From CAVVFX01 sp963747535 (GTDB lineage: Bacteria > Acidobacteriota > Terriglobia > Bryobacterales > Bryobacteraceae): a DNA stretch of 64,000 nt. Shown here in pieces: positions 27,001 through 34,999 of the stretch (positions are counted from its first letter, which is position 1; every line of letters begins with the position of its first letter). The position numbers were made by a program, and so were the translations under genes. The notes under the pieces were generated by a model. The model was given only the letters and a program-made list of their open reading frames with translations. It did not search any database and was not told the origin of the DNA. The stretch is taken from positions 143,104-207,103 of the forward strand of contig CAVVFX010000021.1 of the NCBI GenBank assembly GCA_963747535.1. Direction: 5' to 3'.

Positions 27001-27344
27001 CGGCGGCCTTCTATATTCCGGGCTGCCCGACCACGACGCCGGTCTGCAGCAGTCCGGCGGATGTAGGCGCCTTTGGTAACGCTGCGCCCTATCAACTGGC
27101 GGGGCCGAAGCTCGTGAATCTGGACCTGGCGCTGCTCAAAGACTTTCACGTCACCGAGAGCAAAATGTTTCAATTCGAGATCATGGCCAACGATGCGTTC
27201 AATCAGGTGCACTTCGGGTTGCCCGCCGCAAATATCAGCTCGCCGGCTACGGTGGGTCAGATTACGAGCACGATCGGCAGCAACTATGTACGGGGTTCGG
27301 CGGATTCGCGGACGGTCTATTTGCTGTTGAAATTCTTGTTTTAG
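24033..27344 (+). CDS. Oar-like TonB-dependent receptor with carboxypeptidase-regulatory domain
   Basis: An 1103-aa outer-membrane protein of the expanded acidobacterial type. After a signal peptide ending near PARAQS comes a CarboxypepD_reg fold (~45-130: GSITGSVTDPSGGAVPGAKV, PGTYDVVVDAKGF). A plug domain follows (IIVTKSGGNTFHG is the usual landmark), then a beta-barrel ending in the aromatic VYLLLKFLF, as expected for BAM recognition. Such receptors import large carbohydrate or peptide ligands. No SusD partner is next to it. The start is GTG at 24033, only four bases after AGGAGG; the ATG at 24031 is out of frame. Confidence 0.93.
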   Translation: METPVNQLSINIAKKNSLSARLTWALCIAFILPALHIPARAQSTFGSITGSVTDPSGGAVPGAKVTIINPVTGSQQQVTTDAAGAFNAADIQPGTYDVVVDAKGFTTQRRTGIVVYAHNVVNVDTRLAVGDTKTSVEVTEAAPVIDTSTQTLSYTQTSAQLSQAPTNATLQDTNQYFALYSPGVGINSGGGIHAFGLRTVDTRIANDGIIEMADADGVGGGPIGPAPGSVAEVTTVTNGANAEYQEPANVIIVTKSGGNTFHGLAAFSWNGSDLNARNFFSSSVPFANFDDYNANVGGPIKKNKLFFFANYEGLRSRGQSVLNANVPLAAWRTGNFSGQTAAVVNPFNKTPFPGNQIPSSLISPVAIATQNLFYPVPNFGPSTLQSGNWRALLPSTSSSDTGDGRIDYNISDRDRVFGRMTYHANNSDSVNGGSLPAAIYLVNRPTTSAFISYTHVFSTSLVNEFRTGVSRNNEVEGPALIASQVIGQIGLQGVNPPAGLPGQPVFNVTGLSNTDAHSGYTHNLDTNFQWVDNVSWTKGSHFLKFGLDAIRDQLSGYSNSNNVNGTLNFTGTYSGSAYADFLIGIPQTTSVNILPPFPYLRATDLAFYAQDQYKVSKRLTLNYGLRYELDNPYHDKNGSIYSFDPTNLSIVVPQNGLNHISPDFPKTIPVIGAQQAGYPADTLLELRKKNFYPRLGVAYQLTSDGKTVLRSGYGLYSSTIYPLVIQKGGPFAGSETFTNSITNGVAALSFPNPFTTGGAPGSFQTVTAANPNLRVPYTQQWNFTLERQIGQFGVSIGYLGSHGTNLPYERNLNQPEPSTIKFTSSRYLLSPAFSSITWIENGANEEYNGLQLAVTKTVGKNLTLNAGYNWARDLTPINDVAAVIPNQFCLSCERGNNTYTPTQHFVGMVVYALPVGKEQHYLSNLNRGWNEVIGGWRLSAIETAQSGIWFTPSFTGFDTSNTNTIGGRPSVVPGMPLYPSNQSITQWFNPAAFYIPGCPTTTPVCSSPADVGAFGNAAPYQLAGPKLVNLDLALLKDFHVTESKMFQFEIMANDAFNQVHFGLPAANISSPATVGQITSTIGSNYVRGSADSRTVYLLLKFLF

Positions 27345-27351
27345 CTCGATG

Positions 27352-27375
27352 GACGCAGGCGAAACCTCCTGCGTC
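27352..27375. terminator. Hairpin after the TonB receptor gene (repeat family C)
   Basis: GACGCAGG pairs with CCTGCGTC around CGAAACCT eight bases after the stop. No T-run follows. The stem and loop resemble the hairpin at 3910, so it may be a repeat serving as terminator. The remaining ~400 bp to 27778 show no gene; an AT-rich stretch (TTTAATATG at 27758) close to the next ATG may belong to its promoter. Confidence 0.45.
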
Positions 27376-27778
27376 GCCACTGCCCGCGTCAGGTGGCGCG
27401 TGCACTGTTCCTGTCGCGGAAAGAAGCTTCTTTGCAGCGATGTCGAGGCGGACTGCGCCAGGGCACCTGTTGGGCGGACAGACAGCCCGAAATAACGCAT
27501 GACTCGAAGAATTGCTCGGCGCAATGGGCCGGTCGAGATGATGGGGCATAATCCTCAGACTGCGCGACTTAGCGCACGCTATTCGTCTGAACTTACTGCA
27601 AGTGGTTGAAAGCCTGCACCTGCTCCAAGGAATGAAAAATGCACGAGAGTACTCACGGAGAGTTTTCTCCTAAAGGCCGAAGGTGTGCCACATGACGCAG
27701 CTTACTAAGCCGACCGTTCAGTTTCACAACACAACTAATGAATTACCATTGTGTTTCTTTAATATGTAAGCCACCCAC

Positions 27779-30244
27779 ATGCGGACGCTTGTCTTCGCGC
27801 TTCTTATCAACGCTTCTCTGTTAGTGGCGGGTAAGTCCTCCTCTTCCCCGCACAAACTGGTATCTATTCAGGTCGAACCGGCGCAGGCCGTCTTGGACGG
27901 TAAATCGGCATCGCAGCAAATCCTGATCACGGGAACTTACTCCGATGGGTCCATGCATGACGTTACGGCTCAGGCCGGCTTCAAATCATCGGCCCCTAAG
28001 GTTGCAGCCATATCTTCCCAGGGAATTGTCACTTCCGTCAGCGATGGCAAGGCGGCCGTGGCCATATCGGTCAAGGGCGCCAGGAAAATAAACCTTTCCG
28101 TCACGGTCAAGCGATCTCGCGAAGTACCCGCGTCTTATTCGAATGACGTCCGGCCGCTCTTCACCAAACTGGGATGCAATGCTACCGCATGTCACGGGAG
28201 CCGCGCCGGCAAAGGCGGCCTGAAGCTTTCGCTCTTCGGTGGCGATCCCGAAGCCGATTATGACTCACTCACCCGCTCGGCGGGCGGCCGGCGCATCAAT
28301 CGGGTCGATCCGGCCGAGAGCCTGATCCTGCTCAAGGCGGAGAACGTCATTCCGCATGGCGGCGGCAAGGTGATCGGGCCTGATTCGGCGGAGCACGAGA
28401 CTCTGCTTACCTGGTTGAAGGACGGCGCAGTCTCCGCAGTCCCGAAGGAAGCCACTCTGACCGGCATTCGCGTGTCGCCGGCACAGCGCAATCTCGCCAA
28501 AGGTGAGTCTCAACGGCTTCTGGTGACGGCGCTCTTCTCCGACGGAACCCGCCGGGACGTTACCCGCGAAGCGACTTATCGCACGGCCGATCCCCAGACG
28601 GTCCCTATCGACAAGGGAGTCGTCCGTGCGCAGGGGTACGGCGCAGCCTCCATCGCCGTTACTTACCTGGGACAGGCAGCGGTTTGCCTCCTGTACGTTC
28701 CCCAACCGCTGCCTGTCGATTTTCCGCAAGTAAAGCCGAATAACCATGTTGACGACCTCGTCTATGCCAAACTCAAGTCGTTGGGAATTCCGCCGTCGGA
28801 ACTGGCGACGGATCAGGATTTTCTGCGGCGGGTCTATCTCGATGCGATCGGTGTGCTGCCGACGGCGAAAGAGGCGCGCGAGTATCTTGCCGACCGGTCT
28901 CCCGATAAGCGCGCGAAACTGATCGACCGGCTGCTGCAGCGAGACGAGTATGCCGACTTCTGGGCGCTGAAGTGGAGCGACCTGTTGCGCATCAAGAGCG
29001 AATATCCGGTTCGTGTCTGGCCCAAAGCCGTCGCGATTTACTACAAGTGGCTGCACGATAGTCTGGCTCAAAACAAGCCCTATGACCAGCTCGTCACCGA
29101 ACTCCTGACGGCCAATGGCAGCGACTTCCGCAATCCGGCCGTCAATTATTACCGCGCCATGCAAGACCACGATCCACAGACTATCGGCGAGACGACGGCG
29201 CTGGTCTTTATGGGTGCGCGGATAGGCTGCGCCCGCTGCCATAGCCATCCGACGGAAAGCTGGAACGTAAAGGACGATCTGGCCCTGGCGGCCTTCTTTT
29301 CCAAGATCAAATACAAGTCGACGCTGGAATGGAAAGAAGAGATCGTTTATGCGGATGTGCGCGCCAGCCTGCGGGATCCTAAGTCCCGCGCCATTGTCGC
29401 TCCAAAATTCCTGACGGGGCCCGCTCCTGAGGTCGCGAAGGAAGAAGATCCTCGCGCCCGTTTCGCAGCGTGGTTAACGGCACCCGATAATCCCTGGTTC
29501 GCCCGAAACGTCGTGAATCGGATCTGGTTTTGGCTGATGGGTCGCGGCATCGTCCACGAGCCGGATGACATGCGCGCCACCAATCCGCCCGAAAATCCGG
29601 AGCTTCTCGACTACCTGGCCAACGAACTGGTGACCCATCATTATGACTTACAACATATTTACCGTCTGATCCTGAATTCGCGCACGTACCAGACGTCTTC
29701 GGTACCCAATCAGTGGAACGCGTGGGATTCGCGTCATTTTTCGCATTACCCGATTCATCGTCTGACCGCCGAGCAGATGCTGGACGCTATTTCGCTGACG
29801 ACGGAGACGTACGAAAAGTTCTGGAGCATCATCCCCGAGCCCTATTCCAACTGGCCGTCGGGCATGCGTGCCGAGCAGATATCGGACGGCAATACGACCT
29901 GCACATTTCTAGACCTGTTCGGCCGGCCCGGGCGCGACACTCCGTATGAATCCGAGCGTAGTTCCGAGTCCTCTCTCCGGCAGGAGCTCTATCTGCTCAA
30001 CTCCGAACAACTGGCGGGAAAATTGGCCTCGAGTCCCAGCCTCAAACGGCTATTGACGGCCAAAATGAAGGATCCCGAACTGATCGACGAGATCTATCTC
30101 ATGACGCTATCCCGTTTCCCGTCGGCTGACGAGAAACAGAAGCTGGTCGCGTATCTCGCCAGGAATCCGGCCGCCCGGCCGACCGCTCTGCAGGACTTGG
30201 TCTGGGCCGTGTTCAATACCAAGGAGTTCCTGTTCAATCATTGA
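27779..30244 (+). CDS. DUF1549/DUF1553 protein with Ig-like and cytochrome-type domains
   Basis: An 821-aa secreted protein. A signal peptide is followed by a Big_2-type Ig fold (~25-115), a PSCyt-like segment with LGCNATACHGSRAGKGGLKLSLFG (~125-150), a second Ig-like domain (~220-305), the DUF1549 domain (~320-520, with a haem-type CARCH at GARIGCARCHSHP) and DUF1553 (to the end, with YPIHRLTAEQMLDAI). The family abounds in Planctomycetes, Verrucomicrobia and Acidobacteriota, always beside a DUF1501 gene as here (42 bp downstream). Its biochemical role is not established; an extracytoplasmic role in polysaccharide breakdown is often proposed. Confidence 0.93.
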   Translation: MRTLVFALLINASLLVAGKSSSSPHKLVSIQVEPAQAVLDGKSASQQILITGTYSDGSMHDVTAQAGFKSSAPKVAAISSQGIVTSVSDGKAAVAISVKGARKINLSVTVKRSREVPASYSNDVRPLFTKLGCNATACHGSRAGKGGLKLSLFGGDPEADYDSLTRSAGGRRINRVDPAESLILLKAENVIPHGGGKVIGPDSAEHETLLTWLKDGAVSAVPKEATLTGIRVSPAQRNLAKGESQRLLVTALFSDGTRRDVTREATYRTADPQTVPIDKGVVRAQGYGAASIAVTYLGQAAVCLLYVPQPLPVDFPQVKPNNHVDDLVYAKLKSLGIPPSELATDQDFLRRVYLDAIGVLPTAKEAREYLADRSPDKRAKLIDRLLQRDEYADFWALKWSDLLRIKSEYPVRVWPKAVAIYYKWLHDSLAQNKPYDQLVTELLTANGSDFRNPAVNYYRAMQDHDPQTIGETTALVFMGARIGCARCHSHPTESWNVKDDLALAAFFSKIKYKSTLEWKEEIVYADVRASLRDPKSRAIVAPKFLTGPAPEVAKEEDPRARFAAWLTAPDNPWFARNVVNRIWFWLMGRGIVHEPDDMRATNPPENPELLDYLANELVTHHYDLQHIYRLILNSRTYQTSSVPNQWNAWDSRHFSHYPIHRLTAEQMLDAISLTTETYEKFWSIIPEPYSNWPSGMRAEQISDGNTTCTFLDLFGRPGRDTPYESERSSESSLRQELYLLNSEQLAGKLASSPSLKRLLTAKMKDPELIDEIYLMTLSRFPSADEKQKLVAYLARNPAARPTALQDLVWAVFNTKEFLFNH

Positions 30245-30286
30245 ACCGTAACCGAGGCTTCAGTCTGTGCCTTGTGAGGAGTCATT

Positions 30287-31636
30287 ATGCTGACCATTAA
30301 AGGTAGTAAGCTCACGTGGAACGACGGCGGCAGCCGCCGGGATTTTCTGACTGCGGGGGCTGCCAGTCTGATCGGACTGACACTTGCCGACTGGTTCCGG
30401 ATGAAAGCGGCGGGCCTGACCACGGAAGCCAAAGCCAAGTCGGTAATCCAACTATGGATGGCCGGCGGTCCGACCCAAACCGACACGTTCGATCCCAAGC
30501 CGCAAGCGGGCGAAGATTATTCAGGACCGTTGCGCCGGCCCGTCGGCACCAATATCGCGGGGATTCAGATCAGCGAACTCCTGCCCCTACTCGCCAAGCA
30601 AGCCGATAAGTATACCATCATCCGCAGCCTGACCCACAACAACAACAGTCACGAGACCGCGGCGTACATCATGCAGACCTGTACCATGCCGACCTCGGAA
30701 CTGGTCTATCCCGCGATGGGCGCGGTGGTGGCTCTGAAGAAGGGCGAGAAAGGCTACAGCGGGAGCCTGCCTCCGTACGTCACGCTCACCAATCCTCTGG
30801 GCCGTTTCTCGGAAGCCGGATTCCTCGGCAACAACTACAAGACTTTTGCCCCGGGCGGCGATCCCAATTCCCCGAATTTCCGGGTGCAGGGTATTGTCCC
30901 TCCGAAGGGGATGACGCAGGCCCGCATGGAAGAGCGCCGCAGCCTCCTCAAAGCGGTCGACACGCTCGCCAATGAGACCGAAAAGCAGCCCGAGTTTAAA
31001 GCCATGGACGAGTATCAGGAGAAGGCCTACAGCTTGATCCTGGGCGACGCGCGCAAGGCGTTCGATCTCAGCGAGGAGAAGGACGCGGTGCGCGATAAGT
31101 ACGGTCGCAATGCTTTTGGACAGTCGTGTCTGCTGGCGCGCCGCCTGGTGGAAGCCGGCGTTCCTTTCGTCACCGTGAACGATGGCGGCTGGGACACCCA
31201 CGTCAATAACTTCGAAGCCATGAATAAGAAGCTGCCGATCCTGGACGCGGCGTATGCGGCGCTGCTGTCGGATTTGTCGGAGCGCGGGCTGTTGCCCAGC
31301 ACCATCGTCACCTGGTACGGCGAGTTCGGCCGTACGCCCAAAGTGGCCATGGAGCCGCCATGGTTTGGCGGGCGTCATCATTACGGCAACTGTTTCTCGG
31401 CAGTCGTCTCGGGCGGTGGGTTCAAGCACGGCATGGTCCTCGGCGCTACTGACGGCCGGGGCGAGAATCTGGTGAATCGGCCCGTCTATCCATGGGATCT
31501 TTCGGCCAGCATGTATAAAATGCTGGGGATCGATCCAACAGGCCGTCTCCCCCATCCGCAGAGATGCACGGCCTACGTCACGCCCATTGGTTCGGGCAAT
31601 GTACAATCCGGCGGCCTTTTAACGGAGCTGGTGTGA
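30287..31636 (+). CDS. DUF1501 protein (sulfatase-like fold, Tat signal)
   Basis: A 449-aa protein with a twin-arginine-like leader (SRRDFLTAGAASLIGLTLADWF). WMAGGPTQTDTFDPKP near the N-terminus and VTWYGEFGRTPK, GGRHHYGNCFSAVVSGGG near the C-terminus are DUF1501 hallmarks and suggest an alkaline-phosphatase/sulfatase-like core. It is the invariable partner of DUF1549 proteins. GTGA at 31633-31636 overlaps the next gene's start. Confidence 0.93.
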   Translation: MLTIKGSKLTWNDGGSRRDFLTAGAASLIGLTLADWFRMKAAGLTTEAKAKSVIQLWMAGGPTQTDTFDPKPQAGEDYSGPLRRPVGTNIAGIQISELLPLLAKQADKYTIIRSLTHNNNSHETAAYIMQTCTMPTSELVYPAMGAVVALKKGEKGYSGSLPPYVTLTNPLGRFSEAGFLGNNYKTFAPGGDPNSPNFRVQGIVPPKGMTQARMEERRSLLKAVDTLANETEKQPEFKAMDEYQEKAYSLILGDARKAFDLSEEKDAVRDKYGRNAFGQSCLLARRLVEAGVPFVTVNDGGWDTHVNNFEAMNKKLPILDAAYAALLSDLSERGLLPSTIVTWYGEFGRTPKVAMEPPWFGGRHHYGNCFSAVVSGGGFKHGMVLGATDGRGENLVNRPVYPWDLSASMYKMLGIDPTGRLPHPQRCTAYVTPIGSGNVQSGGLLTELV

Positions 31637-32736
31637 GGTTTGTTTCTGCCGTGGAGCGGACCATCGTTTTTCGTGGTCTGCCCGGCTGCCTGGCAGTCCT
31701 GTTCCTCGCCGCTGTCTCAGCCCTCGCCGCCGCGGTCGACACTCCTGCGAATCCAGTCACGGCACTAGCCTTTCATCCCTCTGGTCAGCTTGCCTCCGGC
31801 GGATACGGGGAAGTTCTGGTGTGGGACATCGCCAATACTAAACTCGAACGGCGAATTGCCGGCTTGATCGGACGAGTCCGCGGCCTCGCCTTCTCCAAAG
31901 ACGGCGCCAAACTCGCCGTGGCCGAAGGAGAACCGGGCCGCAGCGGCGCGATCCGCCTGCTCGACTTCGCCACGGGACACGTACTTTTCACCCTAGACCA
32001 CGAAAAGGACGAATGCTACGCCGTGGCGTTTAGCCCCGACGGCAAACTGGTTGCGGGCGGCGCGCCAGACGGGACCGTCCGGATCTGGGGCGCCGAGGAC
32101 GGCAAACTGGTCAGCACGTTGAAGGAACTCGGCGGTTGGATCACCGGCGTCGCGTTCAGCCCGGACGGCAAGTTACTGGCGGCATCCAGCGCGGACCGGA
32201 CAGCCCAGGTCTGGACTATCGGACGCGCGGCGACAGCCGCGTTTGCGCCCCTGACCAGGATTCCCGAGAACCCGACAGGCCCGGTGAACGCCGTCGCCTT
32301 CAGCCCCGACAGCACGCTGCTGATCATGGCGATCGGAAGCTCTGACTCCGCGGATGCCGAGCGCGCCATCCGCATCTGGCGCACCGAAGCTGCCGATGAG
32401 CCCAAGAAGGTGACGCCGCAACTGGCTGCGCGGCGCGCCACTCTGCTGCATGCGACCCGGCCCGTGGACGTCGGCCCCGGCGTACCGTTCGGACTTGCGT
32501 TCAGCGCGCCGGGCGCCGGTTCCAAAGTATTGCGCCTGCTCGTGCCGCTATCGGACAGAACCATCAGAGTGCTCAATCAGAACGGGGGATTCATGTCGAC
32601 GCTGGCAGGCGATACGGACTGGGCCGAAGCGGTCGCAGTCAATGTGGATGGCTCGCGCATCGCCTCAGGGAGTGCCTCAGGAGCAGTCCTGATCTGGAAC
32701 GGAATGAATGGAAAGCTTCTGGCCACACTGAAATGA
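31633..32736 (+). CDS. Secreted WD40-repeat protein
   Basis: A 367-aa beta-propeller with six to seven WD40 blades (VAFSPDGKLVAGGAPDGTVRIW, VAFSPDGKLLAASSADRTAQVW). A hydrophobic leader (GLPGCLAVLFLAAVSALAAA) indicates export. The start is the GTG at 31633, which overlaps the DUF1501 stop and has GGAG five bases upstream; a frame reaching back to 31564 would overlap the previous gene by 70 bp. The end overlaps the next gene by ATGA. Third gene of the operon and presumably a scaffold. Confidence 0.88.
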   Translation: MRFVSAVERTIVFRGLPGCLAVLFLAAVSALAAAVDTPANPVTALAFHPSGQLASGGYGEVLVWDIANTKLERRIAGLIGRVRGLAFSKDGAKLAVAEGEPGRSGAIRLLDFATGHVLFTLDHEKDECYAVAFSPDGKLVAGGAPDGTVRIWGAEDGKLVSTLKELGGWITGVAFSPDGKLLAASSADRTAQVWTIGRAATAAFAPLTRIPENPTGPVNAVAFSPDSTLLIMAIGSSDSADAERAIRIWRTEAADEPKKVTPQLAARRATLLHATRPVDVGPGVPFGLAFSAPGAGSKVLRLLVPLSDRTIRVLNQNGGFMSTLAGDTDWAEAVAVNVDGSRIASGSASGAVLIWNGMNGKLLATLK

Positions 32737-34799
32737 CGCCTTTGTCGAAGTATCTTCTCATCCCGCTTCTCGCGTGGACCGGCGGCCTGGGACTCATCGC
32801 CGGGCCGCCCACGAAACCTCCCGCCAAACCGGCTCCTCCAGTAGTCAAGCCGCTGGAAGCGCCTCTGCCGCTCTTGACCTACGTTTTCCCCGCTGGTGGA
32901 CGGCGCGGCACCACTGTACCGGCCATTGCGACCGGAACCGACCTGGGCGGCGATGCAGCCGCAACCTCCGTGTGGATCAGCGGTAAAGGAGTCACCGGAC
33001 GGGTTCTCGCATTCAAAGATCCAACCCACGCCGGCATCGAACTGACCATCGGTCCGGATGCCGAACTGACAGAGCGCGAAGTCCGGCTCATTACTGCGGG
33101 CGGGGTGTCCAACCGCTTCCGCTTTTACGTCGGCGACATCCCGGAAGTCAATGAGGTCGAGCCCAACTCCGAAAAGGCTCAACCCCAGGTGCTTCCCGCC
33201 CTGCCGGTACTCGTCAACGGACAGATCACCGAGAACGATCGCGATTATTTCCGCTTCCATGCCCAAGCGGGCCAGAAGCTGGTGCTTTCAGTGCTGGGCC
33301 GGGCGATCGTGCCGTTCATCGCCAACGCAGTTCCCGGCTGGTTCGACCCCTGCCTGACGGTTTACGACGCTAAAGGCGAGCAGGTAGCTTATGCCGACGA
33401 TTTCCGCACCAGTCCTGATCCGGTCATGTATTTTGAGGTTCCCAAAGACGGCGACTATACCGTAGAGTTGCGCGACATTATCTACCGCGGGCGACCGGAC
33501 TTCATCTATCGTCTGCGTATCGGCGAACTGCCCTACGTCACCGATATTTTCCCGCTGGGCGGAGATGCCGGAACAACCGCGCACCTGCAGGTTCATGGCT
33601 ACAACCTGGCTAAGAACAGCATGACTCTCAACCTGCCGAAGGAACCCGGCAAACTGACAATTGAGGGACGTCCGTTCCTGGTCGACGCGAAGTGCGACGA
33701 AATGGAACGGGAGCCCAACGATACTCCCGAGACGGCTCAGAAGATCACTTCTCCGGCAGTCATCAACGGCCGGATTCAGAAGCCGGGGGACGTCGATTAC
33801 TATCAGTTCACGGTACAGAAGGGCGAGAAACTGGTGATGGAAACGATGGCGCGGCGTTTGGGCTCACCGCTCGATTCCGTCCTGACCTTGTTCGACGCCA
33901 AGGGCAATCAGCTTGCGGAGAATGACGATTTTGTCGATCTGACCGACTCTCCGGCCACGCACCACGCCGATTCACGCATCCTTTTTACTTTCGGAGCCGC
34001 CGGTACCTATACGCTGCGATTGGGGGACATTCAAGGCAATGGCGGCGAAGAGTACGCTTATCGCCTGAGCGTCGGGCCGCCTCAGCCGGATTTTGTCCTG
34101 CGCATCGTGCCTGATAACCCACGCCTGGGCCAGGGGGGCACCGCGGCTATCACCATCACGGCTATACGGAAGGACGGGTTCGACGGAGAGATCCACCTGG
34201 ACGTCGAAGGCTTGCCCCGCGGTTTCCAGGCTGGCGAAGCCGTTATCCAGACGGGCCAGGATGAGGGACGAGTGACCATCACCGCGCCTTCGGATGCGCC
34301 CCTCGCCATCGTCGAACCGGCGATCTTCGGAACCGTCGTCGTCGGGACTGAGACCATCCGGCACCGGGCTCAGACCGCCGAGAATGTCATGCAGGCATTC
34401 GCCTATACGCACTTCATGCCAACCGACCGTCTGGCGCTTTCGGTACTGAAGCCCGCGGCATATTCACTCGAGAGCAATGTCGAGGGGAAAGTGCTGGAGG
34501 TCAAGCAGGATTCGGAAGTACCGGTGGTGATCAAGGTGAAACGGATGCCGGACACTAAGGGCGCCGTGAACCTGAGCGCCGGCCGGGTGGCCAACGGGAT
34601 CACGATGAAGTCCATCTTCCTGCCTGCGGATAAGGACGAGGCTACGGTCAACATCAGCGTGAGCAATGACGCCAAGCCCGGACTGCTGCAGAACGTGATT
34701 ATTATGGGGGTCCTGAAGAGCGGCAAGGAGACCATTACGCGCTATCTTCCGGCTATCCCGATCAAGGTCGTCGCGGCCGAAAAGTCACCGGCTCCCTAA
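32733..34799 (+). CDS. Secreted PPC-domain protein
   Basis: A 688-aa exported protein whose ATG overlaps the WD40 stop. After the signal peptide and a Pro-rich spacer comes an IPT-like fold (YVFPAGGRRGTTVPAIATG, ~45-135). Two pre-peptidase C-terminal (PPC) domains follow (VNEVEPNSEKAQPQV... and EMEREPNDTPETAQKI..., each with DYYRF/DYYQFT), then further beta-sandwich domains. It has no catalytic motif and probably binds glycan or the cell surface. Last gene of the operon 27779-34799. Confidence 0.85.
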   Translation: MTPLSKYLLIPLLAWTGGLGLIAGPPTKPPAKPAPPVVKPLEAPLPLLTYVFPAGGRRGTTVPAIATGTDLGGDAAATSVWISGKGVTGRVLAFKDPTHAGIELTIGPDAELTEREVRLITAGGVSNRFRFYVGDIPEVNEVEPNSEKAQPQVLPALPVLVNGQITENDRDYFRFHAQAGQKLVLSVLGRAIVPFIANAVPGWFDPCLTVYDAKGEQVAYADDFRTSPDPVMYFEVPKDGDYTVELRDIIYRGRPDFIYRLRIGELPYVTDIFPLGGDAGTTAHLQVHGYNLAKNSMTLNLPKEPGKLTIEGRPFLVDAKCDEMEREPNDTPETAQKITSPAVINGRIQKPGDVDYYQFTVQKGEKLVMETMARRLGSPLDSVLTLFDAKGNQLAENDDFVDLTDSPATHHADSRILFTFGAAGTYTLRLGDIQGNGGEEYAYRLSVGPPQPDFVLRIVPDNPRLGQGGTAAITITAIRKDGFDGEIHLDVEGLPRGFQAGEAVIQTGQDEGRVTITAPSDAPLAIVEPAIFGTVVVGTETIRHRAQTAENVMQAFAYTHFMPTDRLALSVLKPAAYSLESNVEGKVLEVKQDSEVPVVIKVKRMPDTKGAVNLSAGRVANGITMKSIFLPADKDEATVNISVSNDAKPGLLQNVIIMGVLKSGKETITRYLPAIPIKVVAAEKSPAP

Positions 34800-34820
34800 G
34801 CTACTTCTCGGCGCGAAAAG

Positions 34821-34850
34821 ACCGCTCCCTGACGGTCACGGCTCGGTAAG
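34821..34850. repeat. Dispersed intergenic repeat, family A, copy 3
   Basis: ACCGCTCCCTGACGGTCACG followed by GCTCGGTAAG, 21 bp after the PPC gene. Only three bases differ from the copy at 12389. Confidence 0.7.
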
Positions 34851-34999
34851 TGCATGAAAACACGTCGTTGCGTTTCCGAGCCGCGCGCGTTAGCTAGCGG
34901 TTTCCGTGGTCTCTACCAACTTTCGATAGGTTGGTTAGCCCGACGCCCCGCACGTCCACGAGTCTGTATCAGGCACCACGATGCTGTATCGTAGGAAGC

